A stretch of DNA of 64,000 nucleotides from Planomicrobium sp. CPCC 101110 (GTDB lineage: Bacteria; Bacillota; Bacilli; Bacillales_A; Planococcaceae). The stretch spans positions 124,001-188,000 of the forward strand of contig NZ_VOHD01000006.1 of the NCBI RefSeq assembly GCF_007859395.1, given 5' to 3'. Below, piece by piece: positions 18,393 to 27,122 of the stretch (the first letter of the stretch is position 1; each line of letters opens with the position of its first letter). The notes under the pieces are model-generated. The model was given only the letters and a program-made list of their open reading frames with translations. It made no database searches and was not told where the DNA came from. Both the position numbers and the translations under genes were made by a program.

Positions 18393-18404
18393 GAACATAC
18401 GTTC
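18393..18404 (+). promoter_or_regulatory. LexA (SOS) box upstream of a drug exporter
   Basis: GAACATACGTTC is a perfect palindromic match to the Gram-positive LexA/DinR core GAAC-N4-GTTC, with purine/pyrimidine preferences also met. It lies about 110 bases before the ABC transporter start, downstream of a possible -35 (TTGAGA, 18366), so LexA would block transcription. Confidence 0.6.
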
Positions 18405-18511
18405 TTTTTGGGGTGATTGAAAAGTTAGGGGTTTTCCTTTTGTCTGACCGTTATGACCTTGGATACCGCCTGTTGCGCCGCTTGGTGATCCGAAAGGAAA
18501 GGGTGAAGGGT

Positions 18512-19510
18512 ATGGGAAAAGAAGGGCAGTTTCTTGGAACCGGCGATTTGGCGATTGAAGCGAAAGGGCTCGTGAAAATATTCGGCAAGCAGCGGGCCGT
18601 GGATGGAGTGGATTTGGCGATTCGGAAAGGGACGGTTTATGGTTTTTTGGGGCCGAACGGAGCGGGGAAGACAACCACCATCCGTATGTTAGCGACCTTG
18701 ACAAAGCCCGACGCCGGAAATGCACGGATTTTCGGGCATGACCTGATTGATGAAGGGGATGCGATCAGAAGCCGCATCAGCATGACGGGACAGTATGCTT
18801 CCATTGATGAAGACTTGACCGGTATGGAGAATCTTGTCATGATGGCAAGGCTGATGGGCTATGGCCGCAAAGATGCAAAAGTGCGGGCGAAGGAATTGCT
18901 GGGGGCTTTCGGGCTGGAGGAGGCAGCAAAACGCCAGGTGAAAAACTATTCGGGAGGGATGCGCCGTCGCATTGATATTGCCGCAAGCATAGTGGTAATA
19001 CCGGACCTGCTGTTTTTGGATGAACCGACAACCGGACTCGACCCAAGAAGCCGAAATCAGGTCTGGGCTATTATCAGGGCGCTTGTCGGTTCGGGTACGA
19101 CAGTTTTGCTTACGACACAATATTTGGATGAAGCAGACCAATTGGCGGACCGCATCGCAGTAATCAATCACGGGAAAATTATTGCGGAAGGCACAAGCGG
19201 GGAATTGAAGGCATCGGTAGGGAGCGGAACATTGAATGTCCAGTTGATCGATGCTGCAGATCAAGTGCCTGCAGCGGAAATTCTGGAACAGCAGCTTTCT
19301 GTGCCTGTCCACTATACCCGGGATTCAACATTGCTGAGCGCACAGATAAATGATCCTGGGCTTGTCGCGGGTGCTTTGGGTGTTTTAGCAAAAGAAGGAA
19401 TTGCAATCAGTGATTTTTCTTTCGGCAGACCAAGCCTTGATGAAGTGTTCTTGACGTTGACCGGACATGCAGCGGGTGAAGAGGCAAAGCGTGAGGAGGA
19501 AATATCATGA
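18512..19510 (+). CDS. ABC exporter ATPase, DrrA (daunorubicin-resistance) type
   Basis: A 332-residue nucleotide-binding subunit: Walker [10 protein letters not shown]-loop (MTGQYAS), signature YSGGM, Walker [14 protein letters not shown], and the C-terminal DrrA extension with the [11 protein letters not shown] motif. I chose ATG 18512, preceded by GAAAGG; a longer frame from 18413 exists without support, and a GTG at 18503 is an alternative. It overlaps its permease by 4 bases. Such pairs export hydrophobic drugs. Confidence 0.9.
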   Translation: MGKEGQFLGTGDLAIEAKGLVKIFGKQRAVDGVDLAIRKGTVYGFLGPNGAGKTTTIRMLATLTKPDAGNARIFGHDLIDEGDAIRSRISMTGQYASIDEDLTGMENLVMMARLMGYGRKDAKVRAKELLGAFGLEEAAKRQVKNYSGGMRRRIDIAASIVVIPDLLFLDEPTTGLDPRSRNQVWAIIRALVGSGTTVLLTTQYLDEADQLADRIAVINHGKIIAEGTSGELKASVGSGTLNVQLIDAADQVPAAEILEQQLSVPVHYTRDSTLLSAQINDPGLVAGALGVLAKEGIAISDFSFGRPSLDEVFLTLTGHAAGEEAKREEEIS

Positions 19511-20346
19511 CCGATTTCACCGAAAGCGGCAGCCGCACGAAGGAGATCAAATTACGTGATTCCATTGCATCGAGCAAACGCCCAAAACCGCCTGGCGCCC
19601 TTTCTTCCACTCTCACATTTGCAACACGCGCACTCTTGCGCATCAAACATGTTCCTGAACAAATGTTTGATGTGACAGTTTTCCCGATTATTTTCCTGCT
19701 CATGTTTACGTATTTGTTCGGCGGCGCTATTGCTGGTTCTACTGCGGAATATCTTCAATTCCTGCTTCCGGGAATTCTCGTCATGACGGTTTCGCAGATT
19801 ACGATGTATACCGGCATCGATTTGAACAATGATATCCGCAAAGGCATTTTCGACCGCTTTCGGACTCTGCCGATCTGGCTGCCGTCCGCATTGGTCGGGG
19901 CGCTGCTGATCGATGTCATCCGCTACTCCATTGCCTCAGTCATCATGATAGCGCTCGGGTTTATGCTCGGCTTCCGTCCTGAAGGCGGAATGATGGGGAT
20001 ACTTGTTGCCATTACGCTGATTTTGGTGTTCTCTTTCAGTTTTTCGTGGATATGGACGGCTGTCGGGCTGGTCGTGCGCTCCGAAAAATCATTGATGATG
20101 ATCAGTTTTATGGTATTGTTTCCTTTAACTTTTGTCAGCAATGTATTTGTCGATCCGAAAACCTTGCCATCATGGCTTCAAAGTTTTGTGGAAGTCAATC
20201 CCGTTTCGGTTCTTGCCACTGCAGTACGGGGGGCTATGCATGGCAGCTTGACGGCGGGGCAGGTGATGTGGGTTCTGCTCGCCTCTGTTGCCATGACTGC
20301 GATATTTGCACCTGTCACGATTTACTTGTACCGCAATAAGAAGTGA
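19507..20346 (+). CDS. ABC-2 type exporter permease, DrrB type
   Basis: A 279-residue permease with about six TM helices and the ABC-2 family core ([33 protein letters not shown]). The ATG overlaps the ATPase stop (ATGA) and has an AGGAGG inside the upstream gene, so the two are translationally coupled. It would form the membrane path for the drug efflux ATPase. Confidence 0.9.
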   Translation: MTDFTESGSRTKEIKLRDSIASSKRPKPPGALSSTLTFATRALLRIKHVPEQMFDVTVFPIIFLLMFTYLFGGAIAGSTAEYLQFLLPGILVMTVSQITMYTGIDLNNDIRKGIFDRFRTLPIWLPSALVGALLIDVIRYSIASVIMIALGFMLGFRPEGGMMGILVAITLILVFSFSFSWIWTAVGLVVRSEKSLMMISFMVLFPLTFVSNVFVDPKTLPSWLQSFVEVNPVSVLATAVRGAMHGSLTAGQVMWVLLASVAMTAIFAPVTIYLYRNKK

Positions 20347-20352
20347 ACGAAA

Positions 20353-20391
20353 AAAAGGAGGCGACCGGCATGATGAGGTCGCCTCCTTTTT
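20353..20391 (+). terminator. Terminator of the drug exporter operon
   Basis: A perfect 14-bp stem AAAAGGAGGCGACC / GGTCGCCTCCTTTT followed by T. Confidence 0.95.
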
Positions 20392-20472
20392 GGTTAGGCT
20401 AAGTTTGTTTGATGCCGTTGCTCATAAAATGCCGAAACCTATTTGAAGGGGATCGGCCGCACCGTCAAAACG

Positions 20473-21570
20473 TCAAGTGGAAATCCCGGCTGAAATTGAA
20501 AACGGATCGGGCTTTGTACATGTGCTTTCCATCCGGTAGTATATACCGGTTTTCGCAGATTGATGAAAACCATGCATAGCTTCGAGCACATGGTATGCGA
20601 GTACTCCGTTCGCACGATGGGCTGTGCCATTTGCTATCGCCTGTGCCATATCCGCTACGCCGATGCCGCGCCCATTTTCTTCGAGTTTGGATATCAATGG
20701 GATGTCGCTGAATTGGTCGTCCCCTTTTTTCCGGAGCCGCACAGGCCCGCCGAAAGTGTTCGGGTCAGGCACAAGCAGGGTGCCTTCGCTGCCGTAAATT
20801 TCAATCGGCGGAAGGGAAGAACCGCCAAACGCGTCAAAACTCGTCGTGATGCTTCCGATTGCACCACCCGTGAACTCAACAGTGCCGGAAATGTGGGTCT
20901 CGGTTGAGACCGTAATCTTCTCGCCTGCATGAGGCTCGCTTGATACCGTCCTTTCCGGATAACTGATCCGCGCAGCCCCGGCTAGCCGCTTGATGGGGCC
21001 GAGCAGCGCAATCAATGCGGTTAAATAATATGGACCCATATCAAACATGGGACCGCCGCCTTTTTCATAGTAAAAGGCAGGATTCGGATGCCAGTGTTCA
21101 TGCCCTCGATTTATCATAAAAGCGGACGCGCCGATCGGAACGCCGATTTCACCGCTTTCTATCAGATGCAGGGCAGTCTGGATGCCGGCTCCCAAAAACG
21201 TATCCGGGGCGCCGCCGACAAGCAGCCCTTTTTCTTGTGCTTTCTCCAACACCAGCTTTGCATCTGAAAGGCTGATGGAGAGCGGTTTTTCAACATACAC
21301 ATGTTTGCCGGCTTCAAGAGCTTGCAGGCAGATTTCCGCATGCGCTTTTGGAAGCGTCAAGTTGATGACCAGGCTGATTTCCGGATCCTCAAGCAGTTCT
21401 TGGACAGTACACGCTTTCGGGATTCCGTATCGTTCGGCTTGAGCGCGCGCCTTTTCCAAGTCTAGGTCTGCGCAAGCGACAAGGGATAAATTGGGATAGG
21501 TGCGGATGTTCTCCATATAGACGGAACTGATCCATCCACAGCCGATTATGCCGATCTTTAATGTGCTCAT
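20473..21570 (-). CDS. Gfo/Idh/MocA family oxidoreductase (third gene of operon)
   Basis: A 365-residue NAD(P)-dependent sugar oxidoreductase. The Rossmann motif GIIGCGWIS starts at residue 5, EKPLS at about 95 carries the conserved lysine, and the C-terminal domain has the open beta-sheet of the family. The ATG at 21570 follows GGAGGG; the longer frame to 21624 is unsupported. It is last in a minus-strand operon with ThuA and a second oxidoreductase, which points to turnover of a sugar or sugar derivative. Confidence 0.88.
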   Translation of the reverse strand: MSTLKIGIIGCGWISSVYMENIRTYPNLSLVACADLDLEKARAQAERYGIPKACTVQELLEDPEISLVINLTLPKAHAEICLQALEAGKHVYVEKPLSISLSDAKLVLEKAQEKGLLVGGAPDTFLGAGIQTALHLIESGEIGVPIGASAFMINRGHEHWHPNPAFYYEKGGGPMFDMGPYYLTALIALLGPIKRLAGAARISYPERTVSSEPHAGEKITVSTETHISGTVEFTGGAIGSITTSFDAFGGSSLPPIEIYGSEGTLLVPDPNTFGGPVRLRKKGDDQFSDIPLISKLEENGRGIGVADMAQAIANGTAHRANGVLAYHVLEAMHGFHQSAKTGIYYRMESTCTKPDPFSISAGIST

Positions 21571-21586
21571 TCGATCCCTCCATCTT

Positions 21587-22330
21587 TCATTGGCTGTCGC
21601 CCATGCCGGTATAGTTTTGCCCATTGCCGGCAGCCGAGTAGTTTAGACCGTCCGCATTGGCAGATAGCGTTCTGCCTTCTGCGGCCCATAGGAATCCTCT
21701 TTTCATAATAAGTGAAACCTCAGGCATGGCGATAATATCCGCAGCATGGCCCAAAGAATTATAGAATACCCGGCCGACGCCCCAGCGTTTTGTCCAGACA
21801 ACCGGCATATCGACGGCCTTGTTCAGAACATGCGGACCATCTGCAATGGGGAAGCGTGTGGTGGCAAGCACTTCAACAGCCGGGTCGACATGCAGATAGT
21901 ATTGTTCGCTGACCACTTTAAAATCATTGAGGCCTTCCAGCAGCGGACTTGAAGAATATTTTATGTTGACCAGATATTCAATGCCATCGTTTCCAGGATG
22001 CGCAACCCAGTTTCCGCCTGTCATGAATTGCCAGTCCACGTTTTTCCGGAAGCTGTCGCACATTCCGCCGTGGCTGCCTGCGAGACCGACGCCGCTTATG
22101 ACGGCTTCAGATACATTGCGCACATATTGAGGTTCAATTTCACCCATTGTCCAGTGTGGAACAATCAAATCGAGCGCCTTCAACTTTTCTGCATCTGCAT
22201 AAGCTTCCAGCGTATCGGAAATTTCAACTTCAAAATTTTCTGCTGCCAGCAGGTTTTCGTATATCCTCGCAACTTGTTCAGGTTCATGGCCATCCCATCC
22301 GCCTTGTACTATCAATGCCTTTTTCTTCAT
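21587..22330 (-). CDS. ThuA domain protein (trehalose-utilization type)
   Basis: A 247-residue protein with the class I glutamine-amidotransferase-like fold of ThuA: VQGGWDGHEP at the start, VPHWTMGEIE, and the GLAGSHGGMCDSF segment at about residue 82. ThuA proteins help convert 3-keto sugars made by partner oxidoreductases. It lies between two Gfo/Idh/MocA genes with short gaps (about 15 and 35 bases). The last 20 residues are a low-complexity Gly/Asn/Ser tail. Confidence 0.85.
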   Translation of the reverse strand: MKKKALIVQGGWDGHEPEQVARIYENLLAAENFEVEISDTLEAYADAEKLKALDLIVPHWTMGEIEPQYVRNVSEAVISGVGLAGSHGGMCDSFRKNVDWQFMTGGNWVAHPGNDGIEYLVNIKYSSSPLLEGLNDFKVVSEQYYLHVDPAVEVLATTRFPIADGPHVLNKAVDMPVVWTKRWGVGRVFYNSLGHAADIIAMPEVSLIMKRGFLWAAEGRTLSANADGLNYSAAGNGQNYTGMGDSQ

Positions 22331-22364
22331 CAGTTATCCATTCCTTTCGGATAATGTTCGTTTT

Positions 22365-23525
22365 TCAGAGACTGGAAACTTGGATCCATTTCCGTTCTTT
22401 GATGGATATTTCCACGGCTTCAAGAACTTGCTGGCATTTCACCCCGTCGCTGAAATTAGGGATCGGCTGCCGATCTTCCTTGATGGCCTCCAGCAACTCG
22501 ACAAAAGCATGGGTGAATGTATGTTCATATCCAATTGGATGCCCCGCCGGCCACCAGGCATCCGAATAGGCATGTGCCGGATCCGTTGCCAAGACACGGC
22601 GGAATCCTTGGACATCGTCCCGGTCGTCAGTGAAATACACTTGCAGCTCGTTCATGCGTTCAAAGTCGAATATGACGCTGCCTTTGCTGCCATTGATTTC
22701 GAATGAATTGGTGCTTCGGTGTCCGGTCGCAAAACGGGTGGCTTCAAAGCTGCCAAGGGCACCGTTTGTAAAGCGGGCCAAAAACAAAGTGGCATCATCA
22801 ACCGTAACAGGGCCTTTTTCGGCTGTATGGCCGCCCGTCGCGCTCAGTCCGCCGCTTTCTTCAGGAAGAGGCCTTTCTTTGATGAAGGTTTCACTCATTC
22901 CGATCACTTCCTCCATGCTGCCAACGAGGTAATGGGCTAAATCTATAAGGTGGGCGCCTAAATCTCCATGGGCGCCTGAGCCGGCGATTTCCTCTTGAAG
23001 CCGCCAGACAAGAGGGAAGTCCGGATCGACAATCCAGTCCTGCATAAACCAGGCCCGAAAGTGATAGATATCACCCAAACGCCCTTCGTCGATCAGTTTC
23101 TTTGCCAGCATGACGGCCGGAGTAAAGCGGTAGTTGAAGCCGACCATGTGCTTGACGCCTGCATTTTCAGCGGCTTCCAGCATTTCGCGGGAATCTTCCA
23201 GAGAAAGGGCCAGCGGTTTCTCACAGTACAGGTGTTTTTTGGCTTCTGCTGCAGCGATGGCAATCTCCTTATGGATATTGCTTGGTGCATTGATGTCGAT
23301 CACGTCGATATCGGCTCGGGACAATAGGTTTCTCCAATCCGATGTGGCTTCTTCCCACCCAAATTGTCCGGCTGCAGCTGTAACCGCTTCCAAATTTCTG
23401 CCGCATATTGCTTTCATCCGTGGCTGCATGCTTTCCGAGAAGAACATAGGCAATGTGCGGTAGGCATTGCTGTGGGCTTTGCCCATAAATTTATAGCCGA
23501 CCATGCCAATATTGATTGATTCCAT
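22365..23525 (-). CDS. Gfo/Idh/MocA family oxidoreductase (first gene of operon)
   Basis: A 386-residue oxidoreductase with GMVGYKFMGKAHS near the start (a G-x-G-x-x-G variant), EKPLALS at about 96 and GDLGAHLIDLAHY, in which the His/Asp pair is typical of inositol- and glucoside-type dehydrogenases. The ATG at 23525 has GAGG 9 bases upstream; the ATG at 23534 is too close to it. It leads the three-gene operon, whose control site may be the palindrome at 23544. Confidence 0.88.
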   Translation of the reverse strand: MESINIGMVGYKFMGKAHSNAYRTLPMFFSESMQPRMKAICGRNLEAVTAAAGQFGWEEATSDWRNLLSRADIDVIDINAPSNIHKEIAIAAAEAKKHLYCEKPLALSLEDSREMLEAAENAGVKHMVGFNYRFTPAVMLAKKLIDEGRLGDIYHFRAWFMQDWIVDPDFPLVWRLQEEIAGSGAHGDLGAHLIDLAHYLVGSMEEVIGMSETFIKERPLPEESGGLSATGGHTAEKGPVTVDDATLFLARFTNGALGSFEATRFATGHRSTNSFEINGSKGSVIFDFERMNELQVYFTDDRDDVQGFRRVLATDPAHAYSDAWWPAGHPIGYEHTFTHAFVELLEAIKEDRQPIPNFSDGVKCQQVLEAVEISIKERKWIQVSSL

Positions 23526-23543
23526 TTTTGACATCCTCTCTTT

Positions 23544-23558
23544 GTTTAATGATTAAAC
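23544..23558. promoter_or_regulatory. Candidate operator palindrome of the sugar operon
   Basis: GTTTAATGATTAAAC is a perfect 7-1-7 palindrome 19 bases upstream of the first operon gene, the size and place of a repressor site. No cognate regulator is in the window. Confidence 0.5.
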
Positions 23559-23927
23559 TAACTTCCTTTATTTTCTCGAACAATCTGTTTTTTGTCAAAA
23601 GTTAATTGATGCTTTTGAATAACCATGCAAGTTCCATCTGCTTCATTACAAGGATTTCTACAAGCCTGTTAAAATTGCATGGATTAAACCGCAGGTAAAT
23701 ACACTTATTTTTATTTTAGTTTCCATAGGCAGCTAGTCAGGCTTTGATGAGATATTTTTCGCTTACTAAAATTTAAAGATAAAATATTATTGTTATGGAC
23801 ATAAAATTAATGATTAACAAACATTTTTTAGTTGCAATCCGTTCCAGAAAAAGGGAATATCACGTTGACATTTGTAATATTTTAAATAGAATGAAAAATA
23901 TAACTAATTACAGGGGGTTCATTTGAA
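23559..23927 (+). promoter_or_regulatory. Long upstream region and promoter of the subtilase
   Basis: No gene is seen. TTGACA (23865-23870), 16 bases, TAGAAT (23887-23892) and a GGGGGT site before the ATG give a good sigma-A promoter. The A/T-rich DNA further up (23700-23850) could hold regulator sites but shows no clear palindrome. Confidence 0.6.
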
Positions 23928-25277
23928 ATGGCGATGAAAAAGAAAATTACAGCGGGAACATTCGCTTTGGCTCTTGGGGCGGCTTCATTGTTAGGCAGCA
24001 CTGTCAGCGCAGAAGAAGCAGCTTCAAAAGAGGATTATATCGTAGTTTATAAAAACCAGAATAGCTTGCCAAGCGGCTATGAAAACGTACTGGCAAAAGC
24101 AGGCGGCGAAGTCAAAACCAAATTGGCGAAACTGGGAGCGGTAGAAGTGTCTTCTGCTAATCCGAACTTTATGGATGAGGTCGAAAAATCCTCTGCTGTC
24201 TTGGATGTCGACATTGAAAAAGTGATTTATCCGGAAACGCCTGCGGCAGCGGTTGAAGCTTCGGAAGAAGGCATCGCGGATGGCGCCGATCTGTATAACG
24301 ATTATCAATGGGATATCAAACAAGTGACCGGAAATGGGGCTTCTTGGGAGTTGCCTGGCGGAACAGGGAAATCTGTTGATGGAAAGGATATTGTCGTAGC
24401 GGTTGTGGACACTGGGATTGACTATAACCATCCGGACCTGAAAGATAATTACGCATACGGAAAATCATTTGTTCCAGGCTATCCGGACGCGATGGATGAA
24501 AACAGCCACGGCACACATGTAGCCGGCGCCATTGCGGCAAACGGGCGGACCATGGGTGTCGGGCCGGATCTTAAAGTGGCAGCATACCGCGTCTTCGGTC
24601 CTACAGGCGGAGCTTCGACTGCAAACATTGCGGAAGCTTTGAGAACTGCTGCGGATGACAATGTTGACGTCGTGAACATGTCGTTGGGCGGCTATGATTG
24701 GATGCAAGATCCAAATCAGGAAACAAGTGATGTTGCGGCCGATATGCGCTTGTTCAACCGCGCGATCCAGTATGCCATCCAGCAAGGAGTTACGGTTGTC
24801 GGATCTGCCGGCAACAATGGCCTAGACATTTCAAGCCCGGGCAAATTGTCCGGTGATGATGCTGGTGCCACGCACCGGAGCCCAAGCAGCCAGACGCTTA
24901 TCCGTGTTTCAGCTGGCGGCGCCAACAAGAACCTGGCGTTCTATTCAAACTATGGTGTAGGTAAGATCGACGTTATGGCACCAGGCGGAGATTTGGGACC
25001 GAATTATGACCCGTCAACCGGGACAGGGCGCGATAATTCATATTTAGCGTATTCTACAATTCCAGGCGGCAAATACGGCTATAAAGGCGGAACTTCCATG
25101 GCTGCACCGAAAGTGGCTGGCCTTGCAGGCGTTATTATCGCCCAGCATGGCAAAGACAAACTGACTCCAGCGCAAGTGAAACACATTATCCAATCCTCTT
25201 CTGAAGATATATTCAAACAAGGATATGACAAGCAATCAGGATTCGGATTGATTGATGCTGTTGATGCATTAGACTGA
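23928..25277 (+). CDS. Secreted subtilisin-like serine protease (S8)
   Basis: A 449-residue preproenzyme: Lys-rich signal peptide to about Ala28 (STVSAEE), an I9-type propeptide (DYIVVYKNQNSLPSG, about 35-105), and a catalytic domain with Asp161 (VVDTGID), His194 (SHGTHVAG), the oxyanion Asn296 (SAGNNG) and Ser390 (GTSMAAP). It stops soon after the catalytic domain, so there are no C-terminal anchors. It degrades proteins outside the cell. It ends at a strong terminator shared with the next gene. Confidence 0.95.
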   Translation: MAMKKKITAGTFALALGAASLLGSTVSAEEAASKEDYIVVYKNQNSLPSGYENVLAKAGGEVKTKLAKLGAVEVSSANPNFMDEVEKSSAVLDVDIEKVIYPETPAAAVEASEEGIADGADLYNDYQWDIKQVTGNGASWELPGGTGKSVDGKDIVVAVVDTGIDYNHPDLKDNYAYGKSFVPGYPDAMDENSHGTHVAGAIAANGRTMGVGPDLKVAAYRVFGPTGGASTANIAEALRTAADDNVDVVNMSLGGYDWMQDPNQETSDVAADMRLFNRAIQYAIQQGVTVVGSAGNNGLDISSPGKLSGDDAGATHRSPSSQTLIRVSAGGANKNLAFYSNYGVGKIDVMAPGGDLGPNYDPSTGTGRDNSYLAYSTIPGGKYGYKGGTSMAAPKVAGLAGVIIAQHGKDKLTPAQVKHIIQSSSEDIFKQGYDKQSGFGLIDAVDALD

Positions 25278-25292
25278 CAATGAAAAAAGCCG

Positions 25293-25334
25293 AAACACCT
25301 CCGATGGATCAACGGTCCATGGAGGTGTTTTTTT
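25293..25334. terminator. Bidirectional terminator between protease and hydrolase
   Basis: Arms AAACACCTCCGATGGA and TCCATGGAGGTGTTT pair with one bulged base, followed by T. The stop codon of the minus-strand hydrolase (25309-25311) lies inside this hairpin. Confidence 0.9.
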
Positions 25335-25923
25335 CATGCATATTCAGGAAACGGGCCGCTCGCCGAAATGAATCTGTGCTTTTCTCCTCATCATAGCCCT
25401 TGGAATAGGGGTCGCTGTATCCGTGGCCAGCTTCGAATACGATGGTTTCGATGTTCCGCTTAGATAGCTGCTCTGAGAGTGAAGCAGTACTGGAAGAAGG
25501 TTCATGCTCAGCAAAAAACAGAAGAGCAGGACAAGCAGGCGAGATTTCCAAATAATCACGGATACGCGATCCGTAATAGCCAACTATGCCAGTTACCTCT
25601 TGTTTCACACTGCAGAGCCACGCAATAGTGGCTCCCGCGCTGAAACCTATCAGGTAGATGCGCTCATGGTGTTTGGAAAGCTCATCAATCAGCTCTGAAA
25701 CTTGTTGGGCCGCTTTTTCAAAACCGACATTCTGGGTGAAATGCCGGTAGGCTTGCTTTTCTTCCGAATACGAAAAACTTTGCTCCCGGTTCAACAGATC
25801 GGGACAAAAAACATGAAGGCCCATTTCGGAAAAGCGTTTTTCATAATATCGCATATGGCCATTCAAGCCGTATATCTCATGCAACAAAATAACAGCGCTA
25901 GGATGGGCCTGTTCATTTGCCAT
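25309..25923 (-). CDS. Dienelactone-hydrolase-type alpha/beta hydrolase
   Basis: A 204-residue hydrolase with VILLHEIYGLNGHMR (oxyanion region), nucleophile in GFSAGATIAW, the acid in FFAEHEP and His in GHGYSDP, the usual DLH pattern except that the nucleophile is Ser where dienelactone hydrolases have Cys. The ATG at 25923 has AAGGGG upstream. Substrate unknown. Confidence 0.85.
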   Translation of the reverse strand: MANEQAHPSAVILLHEIYGLNGHMRYYEKRFSEMGLHVFCPDLLNREQSFSYSEEKQAYRHFTQNVGFEKAAQQVSELIDELSKHHERIYLIGFSAGATIAWLCSVKQEVTGIVGYYGSRIRDYLEISPACPALLFFAEHEPSSSTASLSEQLSKRNIETIVFEAGHGYSDPYSKGYDEEKSTDSFRRAARFLNMHEKNTSMDR

Positions 25924-26008
25924 CGGACATCGCCCCTTAGTATGGAAATTCAAGCTTCTTCTATTATATGTCCTGCAATAGTGTTTGGTATAAAAAGTTT
26001 TTAGAGAT

Positions 26009-26027
26009 ATTAGTACCTAATACTAAT
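26009..26027 (+). promoter_or_regulatory. FapR-type operator upstream of fabH
   Basis: ATTAGTACCTAATACTAAT is an inverted repeat (ATTAGTA/TACTAAT around CCTAA) that agrees closely with the FapR binding site controlling fatty-acid genes in Bacilli. A promoter candidate (TTGGTA, 17 bases, TATTAG) overlaps it. Malonyl-CoA would relieve repression. Confidence 0.75.
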
Positions 26028-26073
26028 ATGTGGTGTTAGAATAGGGCTAGTATGTTAAAAAGGGGCGAAACTT

Positions 26074-27057
26074 ATGAACACTTCAAACGCAAGAATCACA
26101 GCCATCGGTTCGTATGTTCCAAAAAAGAGATTAACCAACAATGACCTGGAAGCATTGGTGGATACCAATGATGAATGGATTGTCCAGCGAACAGGGATCA
26201 AAGAACGCCGTATCGCTGCAGACAATGAATACACAAGTGATATCAGCATCAAAGCTGTAGAAAATCTAATTGAGCGGTATCAAAAAACGGTTGATGATGT
26301 GGATATGATCATCGTCTGCACAATGACTCCCGATTTCAAGACTCCGAGCGTAGCCGCTTTGGTGCAGGCAAAGCTTGGAATAAAAAATACAGGCGCTATA
26401 GATTTGAATGCTGCCTGTGCTGGCTTCGCGTACGGCCTGCATGTCGCGAACGGCTTAGTTAGTGCCGGATTGCATAGGAAAGTGCTGGTGATCGGTGCTG
26501 AGACATTTTCTAAAATCATCGATTACAGCGACCGTACAACCTGCATCTTATTCGGGGACGGAGGCGGTGCGGTGCTCGTGGAATACGATGAGCAGCAGCC
26601 AAGTTTTATCGCTTCACATATGGGTACAGATGGAATATTGGGGAAAAATCTATATTGTACAGATCTTTCCGACAGCATGTTCGGCGAAGAACTTCCCGTC
26701 AACGGATTTATTGCCCAGAATGGGCGAGAAGTTTACAAATGGGCTGTCAATACGGTCCCGAAAGGCATGGAAGCATTGATGGGGAAAACCGAGTTGAAGT
26801 TGGATGAAGTGGATTGGTTTGTTCCCCATAGCGCAAACTTAAGAATTATAGAATCGATCTGCAGCAGAAGCGGGCTTCCGCTTGAACGCGCCATCTACAG
26901 CCTTGAACACTTTGGGAACACTTCAGCCGCTACGATTCCATTGTCGCTGGATAAAGGCGTGCGGGAAGGGAAAATCCAAAGGGATGATAAGCTGCTGTTA
27001 TATGGATTTGGCGGAGGCTTGACCCATGCGGGGCTGCTTATCAACTGGTCCTTATAG
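26074..27057 (+). CDS. fabH: Beta-ketoacyl-ACP synthase III
   Basis: FabH condenses acyl-CoA with malonyl-ACP to start fatty-acid synthesis, and in Bacilli sets the branched-chain pattern. The 327-residue protein has the full triad Cys115 (NAACAGF), His252 (VPHSANLRI) and Asn282 (FGNTSAAT) and the terminal GFGGGLTHAG loop. An AAAAAGGGG site precedes the ATG. It stands alone behind a FapR-type site without fabF next to it, so it may be a second copy, like fabHB of Bacillus. Confidence 0.93.
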   Translation: MNTSNARITAIGSYVPKKRLTNNDLEALVDTNDEWIVQRTGIKERRIAADNEYTSDISIKAVENLIERYQKTVDDVDMIIVCTMTPDFKTPSVAALVQAKLGIKNTGAIDLNAACAGFAYGLHVANGLVSAGLHRKVLVIGAETFSKIIDYSDRTTCILFGDGGGAVLVEYDEQQPSFIASHMGTDGILGKNLYCTDLSDSMFGEELPVNGFIAQNGREVYKWAVNTVPKGMEALMGKTELKLDEVDWFVPHSANLRIIESICSRSGLPLERAIYSLEHFGNTSAATIPLSLDKGVREGKIQRDDKLLLYGFGGGLTHAGLLINWSL

Positions 27058-27122
27058 CAGTTGGAGCAGAACCAGGGTTAAAAGTGAAAATCATCGAAAA
27101 CTAACGAAAGGAGTGGGCCGCC

